This document shows, in pieces, positions 11,701-23,570 of a DNA stretch of 64,000 bases. Below the pieces are notes generated by a model, which was not told the DNA's origin, ran no database searches, and was given only the letters and a program-made list of their open reading frames with translations. The position numbers and the translations under genes were made by a program. The stretch lies in NCBI GenBank assembly GCA_020746995.1, contig JAGPXD010000001.1, positions 7,192,001-7,256,000 on the forward strand, in the 5' to 3' direction. This DNA comes from Plectosphaerella cucumerina (taxonomy: Eukaryota; Ascomycota; Sordariomycetes; Glomerellales; Plectosphaerellaceae). Each line of letters opens with the position of its first letter. The stretch's first letter is position 1.

Positions 11701-11833
11701 TGCCGCCGCCGTCGGGGGAGAAGCCTAGCGGGAGAAGGCCGTAGCTCGGTTGGGACGACGATCCCGGTGTCGACGCCGCGCCCGCGACCCCGTAAAACGA
11801 CGTTGCGAACGGCGTCGATTGAGGCTGGAACAT
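8717..11833 (-). CDS. Otubain-like deubiquitinase (peptidase C65) with long low-complexity N-terminus
   Basis: Cysteine protease that cleaves ubiquitin chains. There are four exons: 11833-10511, 10279-10193, 10125-10062 and 9981-8717 (912 residues). Introns have GTAGGC, GTACGT and GTGAGC donors and fit the frame exactly. The otubain core begins in exon 2 (GPVIGERVSSDVITEEYAKA). Exon 3 carries QGDGNCGWR with catalytic Asp485/Cys488. Exon 4 gives the helical core (ELFEDMVYETINLL) and the catalytic His in RPDHYDILY near 683. The first 440 residues are low complexity, with Gln runs, a Gln/Arg/Glu block, a His/Ala/Ser-rich segment and Ala runs; the C-terminus after about 690 is Pro/Gln-rich with a basic end (KKKSKTKSEQ). 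Start is the Met of MFQPQS. An upstream in-frame Met at 12019 adds 62 poorly biased residues and is less likely. Confidence 0.88.
11261..11287 (-). repeat. CAG/CAA repeat encoding polyglutamine in otubain gene
   Basis: A run of CTG/TTG triplets on the + strand reads as a glutamine tract inside exon 1 of the otubain-like gene. Interruptions by CAA codons (TTG on +) suggest a partly stabilised microsatellite. Length variation between strains would be expected. Confidence 0.75.
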
Positions 11834-13201
11834 GCTGTTGTTCCTCGCCCTTGTTGTTTCTGGTAGGTGGGTTGATGTGATGCCCGCTGAGCCTGGGCAG
11901 TGTGGCCTGCCTGGTGCTGCTGTGGTGCTTTTCTTCGGCCTCTGTCTCTGCGGCGGGCAGTTTCCCGATCGGGCTTCGGAGGTCGACGCTGTGCCGTGCA
12001 CTACCAGTACCAGGTACACCTAGCCGGGGAGTAGTATGGTACTGGGGATGGGATAGGAGGCAGGTCGTTCGTTTGTTATGTGTGTGCTGCTTGCTGATGA
12101 GTCTTCAGTCTGCAGTTGTCAAGACAGGTGACAGGGCGTGTTGTCGGAAGAAGTCGTCGGTTCGGTCCTTGTCAGCGGGCCAAGACGGACAAGCCTGCAA
12201 GGCGTGAGAAGTTTCCTTTCCACTTTCCCGAGCTTGACGCCCGGTTTGCGGACCACTGCTTCTGGCACTGGCACTGGCAGCGGGCGGGCAACCTCCTGGT
12301 GCCCCGTCCCGTCCGTGTCTGTCTGGCGGTAGCCGGGGCTGTCTGTCCTACAAGCACTACTACACGCTTGGTTCCACAGGAAAATACCCCTCTGGCCAAG
12401 GCGATACGGCCGCGGACTGCCGTGCTGGGCCGACGTTGAGAGGAAGGGAAAAGGGGGCGCCGACTGCCCTGCTCTCCGTGTGTTGACTTTGACGGGGCGG
12501 CGGCTTGGCCGGTGTGTGTCGAGGTGGTCCCCGGAGTGGCGATGATGGTGGACGAGATCGGCGCGCGGCACTGCAACTGGCAGGAAGGGTGTGGTGAGGA
12601 TGACGGGCCAATCCGGGAAGAATCTGGTTGGGCGATGGCGAGATGGAGAGAGAGCACGAGAGGACACTGTGAAGAGCTGCACGAAGGACGCGAGGGGATG
12701 CCACTGGTGATGAGGAGGAGGCGTCGGAGGAGGGGGTGGTGGTTAAACGAGCGTTTCCAGGTGGGGGATGTCGCCTAGGTAGGATGATGCAGATGTCCTC
12801 GGGGCCTTGATGTTGAGAGATTGGGGAGGGGGGGAGGGGGAATACAAGTTAAGGGTACAGGTGATGTCTGTGGTGTGGTGCAGTGGTCGAATTATGGTCG
12901 ACCTGGGGGAAGACACCACGATATGATGCGGGACTGGGATCCTCTCCCGTCTTGAATCTCTGTCTGGCCTTCCCTTCCCGTAGTACCGTCGTAGCTGATA
13001 GAAGCAGAGGAGGCATCTTTCCCTCTCGCACACACACAGTGACGGTGGAGCTTGCTGCCCCGACGGCTACAGCTCCCGTCCCTCCAGTCCAGTCCAGCTG
13101 CAACTGAACTGAACTGATCCCGGTCCAACGACCGGGCTGTTTCCAGCGGAGCGACCTGGCCCCCTTCCCGTCCTACTCCTCCCCTCCCCCCCTTGGAACC
13201 T

Positions 13202-13231
13202 GGCCTGACCTGACCTGACCTGACCTGGCCT
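13202..13231. repeat. CTGAC/TGACC pentanucleotide tandem repeat
   Basis: The unit TGACC occurs four times in a row (13206-13225), flanked on both sides by the variant TGGCC. It is a short microsatellite in the gene-poor interval, with no coding context. Confidence 0.85.
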
Positions 13232-14490
13232 GCGCCGTACCGCAAGTGAAATATGTACGTACGGCTAAGCGAGGATAACAACACCTCTGTGGTGTCCCCT
13301 CCTGGAGCCAGGGGGTGGTGGCCCTGCGTTGTGGTGAGAGGATCCCGGACGAGACGATGCTCGCCCTCATGCTGTCTGTGTACACAGCATATCTCTACCT
13401 TATGCACCGGCACAACGACCATGGATGTGTGCAGCGCGGACACAAAGGCGGGAGCTGCCCAGAATAGTCGCCCTGCCGCTTGGCCTGGCCTTCCGGCCGG
13501 CTTCCCTTCCTCGGTCAACCGTGCGAGACTTAATTACTGCCTGGCTGCGTTCAACGTAATGCCTATCACCACTGCGGCTGACAATCGTTGTTCGTCATCA
13601 GCCAGATGTTTGGTGCTGGCCGGGCTATTTTGTACAAGTCTGCCCTCAGGAGGGGGACGTGTTCCCTGAAGGCGCCCTGTGAGTTTGCAGGGGTGCACAG
13701 AAAGCGGCAGGCAAAAAGGCCGGGGAACGCCATTCCTCTTTGCTCCCCTCGGCGCCTCGACAATTGGCGGCAGCTCACCGGGGGTCTCCTCTGTCCAGAG
13801 GCTAGCAGTCGGAGGCTTGCAGGGTTGGCACAAGCAGCCGTCGGGGGATCGGCACATGCCCATTCCTCAACGGCTCCGGGGGCTTCTGTGGACTTTTCGA
13901 GATGTCAACTCGAGCCCCCAAGAGCCCGAACCCGCTGTTGCTATCCACTACAAGGCCGGGATGGAACGCTTGGCCCACGGCCCCTCTCTCAATATCAGTC
14001 CACCGTTGGCGGTCTTGACACACGGTTTTGGCGGTGCTTGGCAGTCGACAACATGACGAGACGGCGTGAAATGCAAAGTATGCGAGGAGTAGCCCCGTGC
14101 CGTAGCTGTCGCTTGCAGGTCTTGCAGATACAAAGTGCAAGCGTACTTCGTCATGGCGTGGAGGAGTTTCTGCAGCTGCAGCCCCTGGTTTGATCGAGGT
14201 TTCCCCCTTCCCGCCAGTCAACCTCAAAGCCAAGGCCGCATCGGCGATGTCCTTTCCCTCGGGCCCCTGGGCACAGTACTTGTACTTGTACTAAAGTCCC
14301 GGCCGTCATCACATCACGTCGAGTCGATTCCCTCGGGCTGCCGCCATCAAGCCACCTCGCGTCTTCCAGAGCGAGCCAGAAGGGACAGATGACCATGGGT
14401 AAGGGGATCGTAAATTAAAAAGGGACCCCGCTAGTACCGAGGCGTCGACGGTGTGGGGTACACACCCACGGGACACGGGGGCAGAAGCAC

Positions 14491-14510
14491 GGCGGCGGCG
14501 GCGGCGGCGG
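14491..14510. repeat. GGC trinucleotide repeat
   Basis: Six to seven perfect GGC units in the gene-poor interval, outside any supported coding sequence. Confidence 0.85.
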
Positions 14511-17500
14511 TCTTGGAGATGCCACAAGAACGGGTACTCACTCACAATCAGTGGGATAGGTTAGGTACTATATGTACATGCAGCTTCGTTGGCACCTCCA
14601 CGGCTTCCTGCCGGTTGGTAGCCAACCAATGCAGGAGGGTTACCGGGGGGAGGATGAGGGGGTGATGTATTGTCGAGAGTGCCGGCCTTGTCCAGGCCCC
14701 AGCCCATCGACGAGGGGGAAAGGGGAGATGGGCAGGAAAAACAGGGAAGCAAGCACAGGTGTGTTGATCGTCGACCATGTCATGGGCGAACCCTTGACAG
14801 CGTCACATTCCTCGGGCATGCAACTTTCGGCAATGGCCCTACGCACTGCTGCGCATGCACCGTGGGAGGGGAGGGGAAGCCGGTCTGAGGGGGGCGGGAG
14901 GGGGCCTGGGCACAACACACCGGGGGGAGGGGACGTGATGGCGCGCGCCCTGTCCTATCCAGAGTGACAAGGCGGCAAGAAGACAGTGGAAGCCCGCCAC
15001 CGAGGAGACCACGGTGGTTCTTGGCTGCTGGGTATCAGGTCGTCTGCCGTTTGCCGACGCAGGTTCATGTTGGTTTGGTCCCTGTCCAGTCTGGTCGAAC
15101 CCTGGGACTTTGAGGGCTGGCTCTAACTACAGTTGGCAGTTGGTAAACGGTGAGTATAGGCCGGCCCAAGCTCAATCTGGGGTGACATGGATCATTTTAC
15201 TCGAAATGCAATTTAGCAGTCTGAAAAATGGACCACAGCAGGCCAGGGAGGGAGGTTTGACTGGGGGGTGGGTTGGAGATGCTTCCTCCGAAGTCCGAAC
15301 CACGTTTGATGCGGGATGCGTCCTGCCAGCGGCACAGTAAACCGTCCCGGGTGCTGATTGGCCATGGTCGAGGCAATTCTTGCCTGGCGACTGGGGAAGC
15401 TGAAGTTGAAGGGGGTGCCAGCGCGGAACTGGACGAGCTGACCTGGAGGCTGGCCACAGTGACACTGCCGGACATGCCTGGCCATAGCGCTGGATGCCAC
15501 CTTCGAAAGAAGAAGCTTCTTGACGTCGTTGTCGTCGACAACTATCGAGTATCGAGATTGTTCAACTTAGCTCCTGCAAGCTGAGGAATCACAGCATGCC
15601 ACTGGATTATCTGCCCACCACCAACAACATTCTGCTCGGAGTCCGGCGCCGCCCCTGTCCCCCTCTCTTGAGTCAATCTCAACATCCATCGCACTTTAAA
15701 AAACATCAACCTCACCCCCAAGACCGCCTCCTAGAAATATCCAGCCTTTCAGGAAATGTTAGGAGAGAAACCCATGAGTGTGGCCTCAAAGTCTTGGCGG
15801 TCGTTCCGCTCCGCAGCACTGTTGCCCTCTGCATTCCGCCCTCTGTCCAGAATGGGACCTGACAAGCGAGCGACTCGATGAGAACAAAAAAGAATACAGA
15901 GGGGGGCCCAATTTAGTACTCGAAGCACCCCCTGGCTCGCACGCCCCAATCATGGAAGCTCCCCAGGCCCCCGGATGGCTCGCATTTTACCTTACCTTGC
16001 TGCTGGTCCATCGGGAGCTTATCAAAATAGCATATTCGATTGAAGAGGGTGCGCAGAATGTGTGATCGCACCGTCGACGTTGACTGAGGCACCGCTACCT
16101 AGGATCTCACCTCCCAGCCGCCAATGCGCACCGTCGAGAGAGGTTGTCGGATCCGAGATCACATCACTTGAGATCTCAAGCCAAGTCCCCCCCATGTACC
16201 GGACAGCAGAGGGCTTTGGGATTGATTCCGAACCAGCCTGCTTGCCTGCCAGACGCCCTGCCACGGCAGTGCAGGGCGTAGCAGTCCAAGTCTTCGGCCC
16301 AGACGGAACACCGCCGATTCAGGGCCGCCGTCCACTGAGCCCAAGCCAGCCAGCCAGCCCAGCTACGAAGAACGACCGAGAAAAACCACGCCCACGCCGC
16401 CCAGGGCCCGTCGACCCGGGCCTGCTCCCGCATCTGGGCCGATTTGCCCTGGGCGTCCCTTCCGGAAACTCATCCTGCCCTGCACGGGAGATGATTATCG
16501 ACGCGCGGTGCCAGCAAAACACTCCGACTGGCGAAAGGGCTTCTCTCCCGTTCTGCGAACACATCCACCCATCCACCCTTCCAAGAGCAGAGCCACTCAG
16601 CCTTGCTTTTAGTGCTCCGACGGGATGTCCAGGGGCACCATTCCGTCATGGTGCTAGCTAGGCACCCCGTGGCCCGTGGCCCGCTGAAGGTCTCGCCGCT
16701 GCAGGGGCAAAACCTCCAGGAGTGGAAGCTGAGCTCCGTCCGAATGTCCAGCTCTTCCGGCCCGCCGGCATCGACGCCGGGCTTCGACGAGGATCAGGCC
16801 CCTGGGTTTTTGACCGACTCTGACTTACAGTACATCCTCACTACCACGTAGCGCCGTACATGCATCGGACTGATGATGCTTGGCTAAGGGTTCCGCAGCC
16901 CGATCAGCCGCCGCCGTCACCACGAGTGCGAGCGAACTGCCGCCGCGGCTATGGGTCCCTGATGCAGAACGAAGTGTCCCAGGGCCCTAGGCTCACAGCT
17001 CGTGGTTCGGCATCCGGCAAGCCGTTCCTCCCAGCCACAGTGCCAGGAAGGGTGCACTCCTCTACAAGTACACTCCCAGACATCCTCACCACCATCATGA
17101 TGCCACGCCGATAAACGCCATCGATGAGGCTCGTTTAGCCTCCTGTGCCGCCTGTGTGAGTGTGTGCACAGACGACTGAACCAGGCCGTGCAATAAGCGG
17201 CAGACTACGGTGCGTGCTTTGTCTGAGGGATGGCCTGAGGAGGCCCGGCGGCACACGGCACTGTCATCTTCAATCAATCTAAACCCCTTCGTCAAGCTCT
17301 CACCAATCCTGACGCCTTTATCCCGAGTCCCCCAACACCGCACTGACACTGCCCGCCCATATGCTTAACAGCTCCCGCTATAGGTGCCCGGCGACTGGTT
17401 TCCCGCGACCCGTATTCTCCGGGACACGTGTAACTTTGTGCCTGCTGCTAACATCTCTCCCGTCTCTTTCTGTCTCTCTCACTCTCAGTCAGTCCGGCTT

Positions 17501-19334
17501 GGAGATCCGACCCATGGGCCCTGGACACATCATCGCACGTCAGAACGGCTCATTCCGTGGACGGGCCCCCCCTTTCTGCAGCAACGCTGGCGGCTCGTCG
17601 GCGTGTTGTCGCGATTTAGCCCGCGCTTTTTCTTCCGAAGTGTGTGTGTCTGGTGTCTTGGCCTGCACATCAGACACCAGGCGGCAGGCCCCGCCCCTCT
17701 CGGTCAAGTTCAATTCACCTCACGGGAAGAAGCAGCTGTGTACCCGTCCCACCGAATTCTCCTGCATGCAGACGCTTTTTTCTCCCCTACTGAACTTTTC
17801 TTCTTCTTCTGCTGTTCTTCTGCCCTCCACTACCGGCCGGATGGCAAGGTTAACAGCTCACCCATGCCTGCCGAGCGCCGGGAGGCAAGCCAGGCCAAGC
17901 CCCGTTGCAATCCTACACCGGTCTGGATTCCCGAGATCACTCAGCCGGATTGCATAGCAGGGGTCCCCTTAGGCCTTAGCTGGACTGCGATGCGTGGCTT
18001 GCCAACCTTAAGCAAGGGAATACGCAGCTCCCCAACCCCCTGGTCTCCAGGACAGCGACGGGAAGACGGGTTTCGTCCCACGAACTGCGACGGTGACATG
18101 GCTGCCGCCGCCGGCCCTTCTCTCTCTCACAGCCATCGTCGTAGGCAAAGCAACCCGCAGCCGCCGGGCTAGTTTCATCGGACGGGAGACACGCTCTCCC
18201 ATCCATCCCCTGGGCGGCTGGCCCTGCGGGCATGTGCCGAGCTATTGACGGCTTCCTGCAGCACCAAAAGGTGGGCCGGCTTGACGGCAAAGGCCTGGGC
18301 AAGTTGCAACTTGAATGTAACGCTCCGGGGCCATCGGGACCCCTCCGAGTGTCTCCATACCGGTGAATGCTCATCCTCGCCACTAGAACAGAAAGGACAA
18401 CCACCATCCGGGATCTACGTGATCTTACCCGTACAACCTGGCTTACGTCCCGCGATGATGTTGTCGGAGCTTGGCGACCACTCTTCCCACTTGCCCCGTA
18501 CGGCTACCCCGTGAAGATCCCCGAGCATATGCCCTTCTCGTCCTGGCATGTGGGAGCCGCCCCTCCCCTCACCGGGAGGTTGGTTCCTGGCAGGCAAAAA
18601 AACGAGGACAGATTCGTCTGGAAATGTCCGGCGGCATACCCGTCAACGGCAGACACAATGGCACGACAGATGGCCGGCCCCGTACGCCGGAGTTGACTTG
18701 TCGCAGACCACCAGTGAACACGGGATCAGTCGGTCTCCTAGCACAACACGACACAACACAAAGCCAGTTCATCCTGACATCTCAGATGTCACCTCCGACA
18801 AAATGTCTCATCTCGTGCTACCTGCCTGTTGCAACCCTTGGTCTCCATCGCGGATAGTCTTTGCCCGTTCTGCAGCAGCCCCGAGTCTAGTCTCGCCATC
18901 CCGTCCCTGAGCACTGTCACCGTCAAGAGGCACAGTCGGGCCGCTGTCCAGTACGGGCTACTTGGCCAGACATGGCTTATGTAGACTTTGCATTTGGATG
19001 TGGTATCGCGCTGCATCACGACTCTACATGCTGCATCTCTGCGAGCGTACCGGTTGCGATTGACAGGTCTGCCCTTGCTCCCATCGGCGACCCTGCCTAG
19101 ACGCGAGGAAAAGAGATGTTCACCGCTGTCGTTGTCGCTTGCCAGGACCGTCCAAATCATTCATCTATGTCGTGAACTGCGCTTGCGCCGGCAATGACCG
19201 GCTTCTCGGGAATCAGGCTCCGCCAGCCATGCGTCTTCCTCCGCATCCTCACCATCAAGCTGCCCCTGCCGGCTCTTGAGGCTTCACGGACCACGTCGCC
19301 TTATTCTTCGTCCCACAGTCTTCTCCAGGTAACT

Positions 19335-20920
19335 CTACCACTGGGAGTGCGGCGCGCCTCTGCCGCGCTTGACGCCTCTGCCGAATCCTGACCGACCCGA
19401 CCGGCCCATCTGCTGGCCGAGCATCTCCAGGCCTTGGTCCTCTGAGCTCATTTCCATATTGGCGCGGAATCCAGCGCCCTCCTTAAACACCGATTGGAAT
19501 ATGCCCGTCACGGCGTCGGTGAGCTGGGACATTGCATGAATCCGCGCGGCATCTGCATCCTGCAGAATCTCGAATGTGCCTTGTTGCTGGTTGATCTGGC
19601 CTCTGATCTTGCCGTCGACGATCAGGAAGCCGAGAATGTCGATAACTTCGGCTTCGGAGATGCGCAGCTGCTTGCCGATCCATTCAAGCTTCATACGGGT
19701 GTATGGAGCAATCAGCTTGACGACGCCCTTCGTGCGCATATTGCGCGTCACCTCATCGATGTTCTCGGCGATGAAGGGGTCGTCGAGGATGTCCTGGTTC
19801 TTCTGGAGAACCGTCTGGTAGCCGTGCACGTCGTCCCTCTGGTAGCAGTCAACCAGTTCCGTCATCGCCGTGATGCGCCCATCGTTCTTATAGGGCTTTG
19901 TCTCCTGCGAGTCGAAAGGGTTGATGTTGGACTTCATGAGCATGGTCGTCAGAAGCAGATACTTGAGCACCTGGATCCGCTGGAGTGAGCCGGCCTCGTC
20001 GTAGTTGCGGAACGACTCGAAAAAGTCGCTCTGAGCTTCCGTCCAATTCTCCTCGCTCATGTGCATCTTGCCGCCGCACTCCCTGATGATGCCCATGATC
20101 TTCGGGTGAGGCACGGCGGACTTGACTTTGAGCACCCGCTGGTACAGCCGCTTCAGCTGCTTGTTATTCTTGGTCTCGGCGTACATCTGAATCTCCAGAG
20201 CATAGATCTCCAGCGAGTATGTGCCCTTGCTCGGGTCATCAGACCCATCCTCTCGCTGGCACGGCTTGTGAAGCTCGCGGACTTTCCTCACCAAGCTGGG
20301 GTAGTCTTTGCGGTCGAGCAGCAACTTCGCCAGCTTGATATTGGTCTTCAGCCATAGCCGCTCGTTGTTCGTGCTCTGGAAGTTTTGCAGCGTGATGGAG
20401 TAGAAGTCCTCCACACACTTGACTGATTCGGGGGACTCGGATCCCTTCTCGACAAAGTCCAGCAGGTTGTTGATGGACTTTTCAGAGTAGTTCCTCGTGA
20501 CAGCCGACTTGGCGTATGTGAGAAGCTCTTCGTAATGTTCGGCCGCCTATATCTTGGTCAGAAAAATCCAGCGACCACCCAGGCTGGGCGACGACGGGAG
20601 ATGCGCACCTTGCTGTAGCGACCCAGCTTGAACTCCAGCTTGATCGCTTGCTTCAGGCCCTTGAATCCCCATTCGCCCTTTTCGCCTTCTAGCGCCGGAA
20701 TGCCGAGAAACTCTTCAATTGCCTCCTCAGGCTCGGAGACTTTCTGTTGCTTAGCATTGTAGTACTTGTTCTCGATATCGACATCGCCAGTCTCCTCGTC
20801 GTCGTCTTCCTCGTACTCAAAGTCGTACCTGGACTACTGTCAGCAGCAAGATCGGGGGTTTATTGGAAATAAGCCGTACTGCTCATCGTCCGACTCTTGC
20901 ATAAAGTCATCGTCCGACAT
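19335..20920 (-). CDS. csn2: COP9 signalosome complex subunit 2
   Basis: PCI-domain scaffold subunit of the COP9 signalosome, the enzyme complex that removes Nedd8 from cullins. Three exons: 20920-20880, 20828-20609 and 20546-19335, giving 490 residues, the usual fungal size. The N-terminus is acidic (MSDDDFMQESDDEQYDFEYEEDDDEE), as in all CSN2. It is followed by TPR-like helices (AIKLEFKLGRYSKAAEHYEELL, LAKLLLDRKDYPSLVRKV) and a PCI/winged-helix region with ENIDEVTRNMRTKGVVKLI, YTRMKLEWIGKQLRI and VDGKIRGQINQQQGTFEI. A Gly/Arg tail ends in SQW. The rival Rpn6 lacks this acidic start. It is divergent from CWC25 across a 461-base region. Confidence 0.95.
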
Positions 20921-21381
20921 TGTGGCCACAGGTAGTCGAGCCGCAGTCGCGGCTGCCCAGGATGGGTTCGGTTCTGTGTGGTCAGGATGCTAGATGCGGA
21001 TGCTGAATAGAACACGACGGGTTGCTCTGGAAGGCAGTATATGTGGAAAGCAGCGCTTAGTGAAGGTCTGCTGACAGGTTGGACTTGGAATCGCGGTTGG
21101 TTGTGGCGGGAGATCAAGTTGTGATCAAGGACGGAGCTGTCGTAGGAGCTGTGTAGGTGCTGTGAACACCCATGGAGCTTCGGAAGGCGGGGGGCAACGC
21201 AAACCGATCGCGCGCCTGGCCCCACCTGCCCACCTTTGGCGGATTCGGAGAGCAGCGCACGGGCCTTGGGCGTTATCGATACGGGTACTTCTCTGTCTTG
21301 CTGCCTTGTTACCCGCCACCAGCGACGCAACTTCTTCAACATCAACTTTTTTGGCCAACACAATCCTTCGAAACCACAACC
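20921..21381. promoter_or_regulatory. Bidirectional promoter region csn2/cwc25
   Basis: 461 bases separate the two divergent start codons. The core promoters and leaders of both genes must lie here unless one leader overlaps the other gene. The frame of CWC25 stays open upstream to 21172 but without conserved sequence. Confidence 0.55.
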
Positions 21382-22617
21382 ATGGGCGGCGATCTCAACT
21401 TGAAGAAGAGTTTTCATCCTGGACTCCTGCGCAACCAGGCAAAAGTCTGGGAAGAAGAGAAGAGAGCACTCGACGAGCGCAAGAAGACTGCGCAGCGCAT
21501 CAGCGAACTCAAGGAGGAGCGCGCCCGAGAAGAGACGCAGAGGCAACTCGAAGCCGCCGGACACAGCAAGCGCATCGATCGCGTCGACTTCCTCTACAAT
21601 GGCCCGACCGACGGGCAGACCGGAACCACGGAGGAGCTGGAGGGCTACCTCCTGGGCAAGCGGCGCATCGACAACTTGCTCAAGGGCTCCGATCACAAGA
21701 AACTGGAGAAGCAGGCTTCTCAGGAGAGCTTCATGGCGTTGCAGACCGCAAATACCGCCCGCGACACCGCCGCAAAGATTCGGGAGGACCCGTTGCTGGC
21801 CATTAAGCGACAAGAACAGGCAGCATACGAAGCCATGATGAACGATCCCATCAAGCGGCGCCAACTCCTCGCATCCATGGGAGTGGAGGACGACAGCAAG
21901 AAGGAGAAGTCGAAGAGGCGTGAGGACAGACACAAAAGGAGACACCGCCGGGATCGCGATGATTCGGATGACGAAAGGCATCATCGACGACGGAGACGTT
22001 CGAGCTCGCGCTCAGCAAGCCCCGACCGTCGGCGCGACTACGACAGAGACCGCACTACCAGGCGGCGCGACGATTCGCGGAGACGGCGGACACCCGACCG
22101 GGACCACGACGCAGATCGAAGCAGGGACCGCCGGTCAAGATCACCCCGACGCCGGGCTCCGGATGATCGTGGATCAGCGCGGCGGCGAGACAGCAGGGAA
22201 GACCGCGACTACAGGCGGAGGGAATACAGCGGGGATTCGAGACGGAACCGCAGCGACCCAGAAGAGGGTGCACGCCGCCACAAAGACCGTTACCGCGAGA
22301 GGCCCCCGCGCCCAGTCGAACACAGTCGCCGCCCAGAACCTTGCGACGACAAGGACGCGGAAGAGGAGAAGGCAAGAAAGCTTGCCGCCATGCAGTCGGC
22401 TGCATCAGAACTCGACACCGTCCGGGAACAACGACTAGCAGCACTGGAGGAGCAGGAAAAGGCGGCCCGGGATGCGGACAACCTGGCTCGGGAGCGCGCA
22501 GCAAAGTATGGCGGCGATCGCGAATTCAGCAACGGACTCCATCGCAAGGCAGGAGCGCTTGGTCTGGCAGAGCGCATCGGGCGCGGCCGGCAGGGTTACC
22601 AGCGGGACGAGGACTGA
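21382..22617 (+). CDS. cwc25: Pre-mRNA-splicing factor CWC25
   Basis: Spliceosome protein that joins at the first catalytic step. It has 411 residues and no intron. The N-terminus MGGDLNLKKSFHPGLL...NQAKVWEEEKRALDERKK is the diagnostic CIR_N-type CWC25 start. It is followed by a coiled region, the conserved DFLYNGP segment, and AIKRQEQAAYEAMMNDPIKR near residues 136-155. From about 175 to 345 it is an Arg/Asp/Ser/His-rich RS-like tract, then a C-terminal helix ending GLAERIGRGRQGYQRDED. Start chosen at 21382 (AACCATGG); the open frame reaches further upstream but the conserved protein begins here. Confidence 0.93.
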   Translation: MGGDLNLKKSFHPGLLRNQAKVWEEEKRALDERKKTAQRISELKEERAREETQRQLEAAGHSKRIDRVDFLYNGPTDGQTGTTEELEGYLLGKRRIDNLLKGSDHKKLEKQASQESFMALQTANTARDTAAKIREDPLLAIKRQEQAAYEAMMNDPIKRRQLLASMGVEDDSKKEKSKRREDRHKRRHRRDRDDSDDERHHRRRRRSSSRSASPDRRRDYDRDRTTRRRDDSRRRRTPDRDHDADRSRDRRSRSPRRRAPDDRGSARRRDSREDRDYRRREYSGDSRRNRSDPEEGARRHKDRYRERPPRPVEHSRRPEPCDDKDAEEEKARKLAAMQSAASELDTVREQRLAALEEQEKAARDADNLARERAAKYGGDREFSNGLHRKAGALGLAERIGRGRQGYQRDED

Positions 22618-23570
22618 GCCAGGCATCTACTCGAGGGGTCGAAATTGCGAGTTGTTGGGCTGGTTTTAAGTTTGACTCCTCGGGGGTCTGCTTAAGTCCC
22701 GACAGCCTCCCTGTGGTAGATGGACCACTGAACTTTGGAGCGTTACTTCAGCATCTAGGTAGACATTGAGCATGGCAAGCGTAACTTCTGTAGACTCCGA
22801 ATGTTGTCTCTGGCCCGTTTCTTCTTTTGCAGGGCGGTCATGCGCCACTGCTGAATATTGCCCTGCCGGGCTGAGCTGGCTGGACTCCAGTGACAACTCA
22901 ACCCCCAGTGAATGGTGGGGAGAATCGATAGCGCAGCTGGGCGCTAGCAGATGCTAAGTTGCAAAATGAACCAATCACCAGGCCATGGCCGTTTTCAATG
23001 CAGAAGCGGGGCCGGTTCCACACCCGTCAAACGCCTATTGCAGAAGAACCTGGGGCGCCCGGAAGGAAAGCTGCTGAGGGAAATGCCTTGTGTGAATCAC
23101 GGGGCGGCTTCTGACCTCATCTCGGGCAATTTCCCTGCTCGCAATCCCGCGCCATTCTACCCATCCATTCCCAGATCAACTCTGTTTTCGACCTTCAATT
23201 GCGATCGATCCGTGACAAAACGCGCCCAGCACGACGGCAACCTTTGAGGGCTTCGCATCCCCAACGCAGTTCCGATTTCTCCTCCGACCTGATCTTCGCC
23301 GATCACTCGCGATATTCTCTCCCGAGAGACCCCCCGGACCGATCCCTCGACGACGCTACCCGTATCCCCGTGGCGCAGCCCCCCTCGCTGTTGCGCAACA
23401 TCGTGAACGACCAGGACACCTCGCAGTCCGCCCCGACCGCATCGACGCTCGCTTTTCCCTCGCTCGACGACACGCACGATATTGAAGTCCTTCTCAGGAG
23501 ACTGTTGCGACATCCATATTCGATAGAATCACCTCGAACTTCAACCTAAGGACCCCGCGGCACATTCAAG
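22618..23570. other. Intergenic upstream of rho3
   Basis: 953 bases between CWC25 and Rho3, both rightward. No gene is supported. The frame 23199-23549 looks open but lacks motifs and lies in the C/T-rich leader of rho3. A CTAGGTAG-type motif occurs near 22757. Confidence 0.45.

Larger units (their letters stand above)
11834..19334. other. 7.5 kb gene-poor interval
   Basis: It lies between the otubain start and the end of the COP9 subunit 2 gene, both transcribed leftward. Open frames of 60-260 codons occur on both strands, but none has the strong C3 codon bias of the neighbours, a family motif or a coherent exon chain; the longest, 17384-18172, reads like random sequence. It includes the otubain promoter and leader, simple repeats and short TACCTAGG-like motifs. 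I see no transposon ends, long terminal repeats or tRNA. Fast-evolving small genes or non-coding transcripts cannot be excluded. Confidence 0.55.

Noticed and set aside
17384..18172. Longest open frame in the gene-poor interval (262 codons)
   Set aside because: No codon bias, no domain, mixed Cys/Trp/Arg composition typical of random translation, and overlapping frames of similar length beside it.
22920..22975. Possible tRNA-like A-box (TAGCGCAGCTGGGCG) upstream of rho3
   Set aside because: No matching cloverleaf stems, anticodon arm or T-loop follow.
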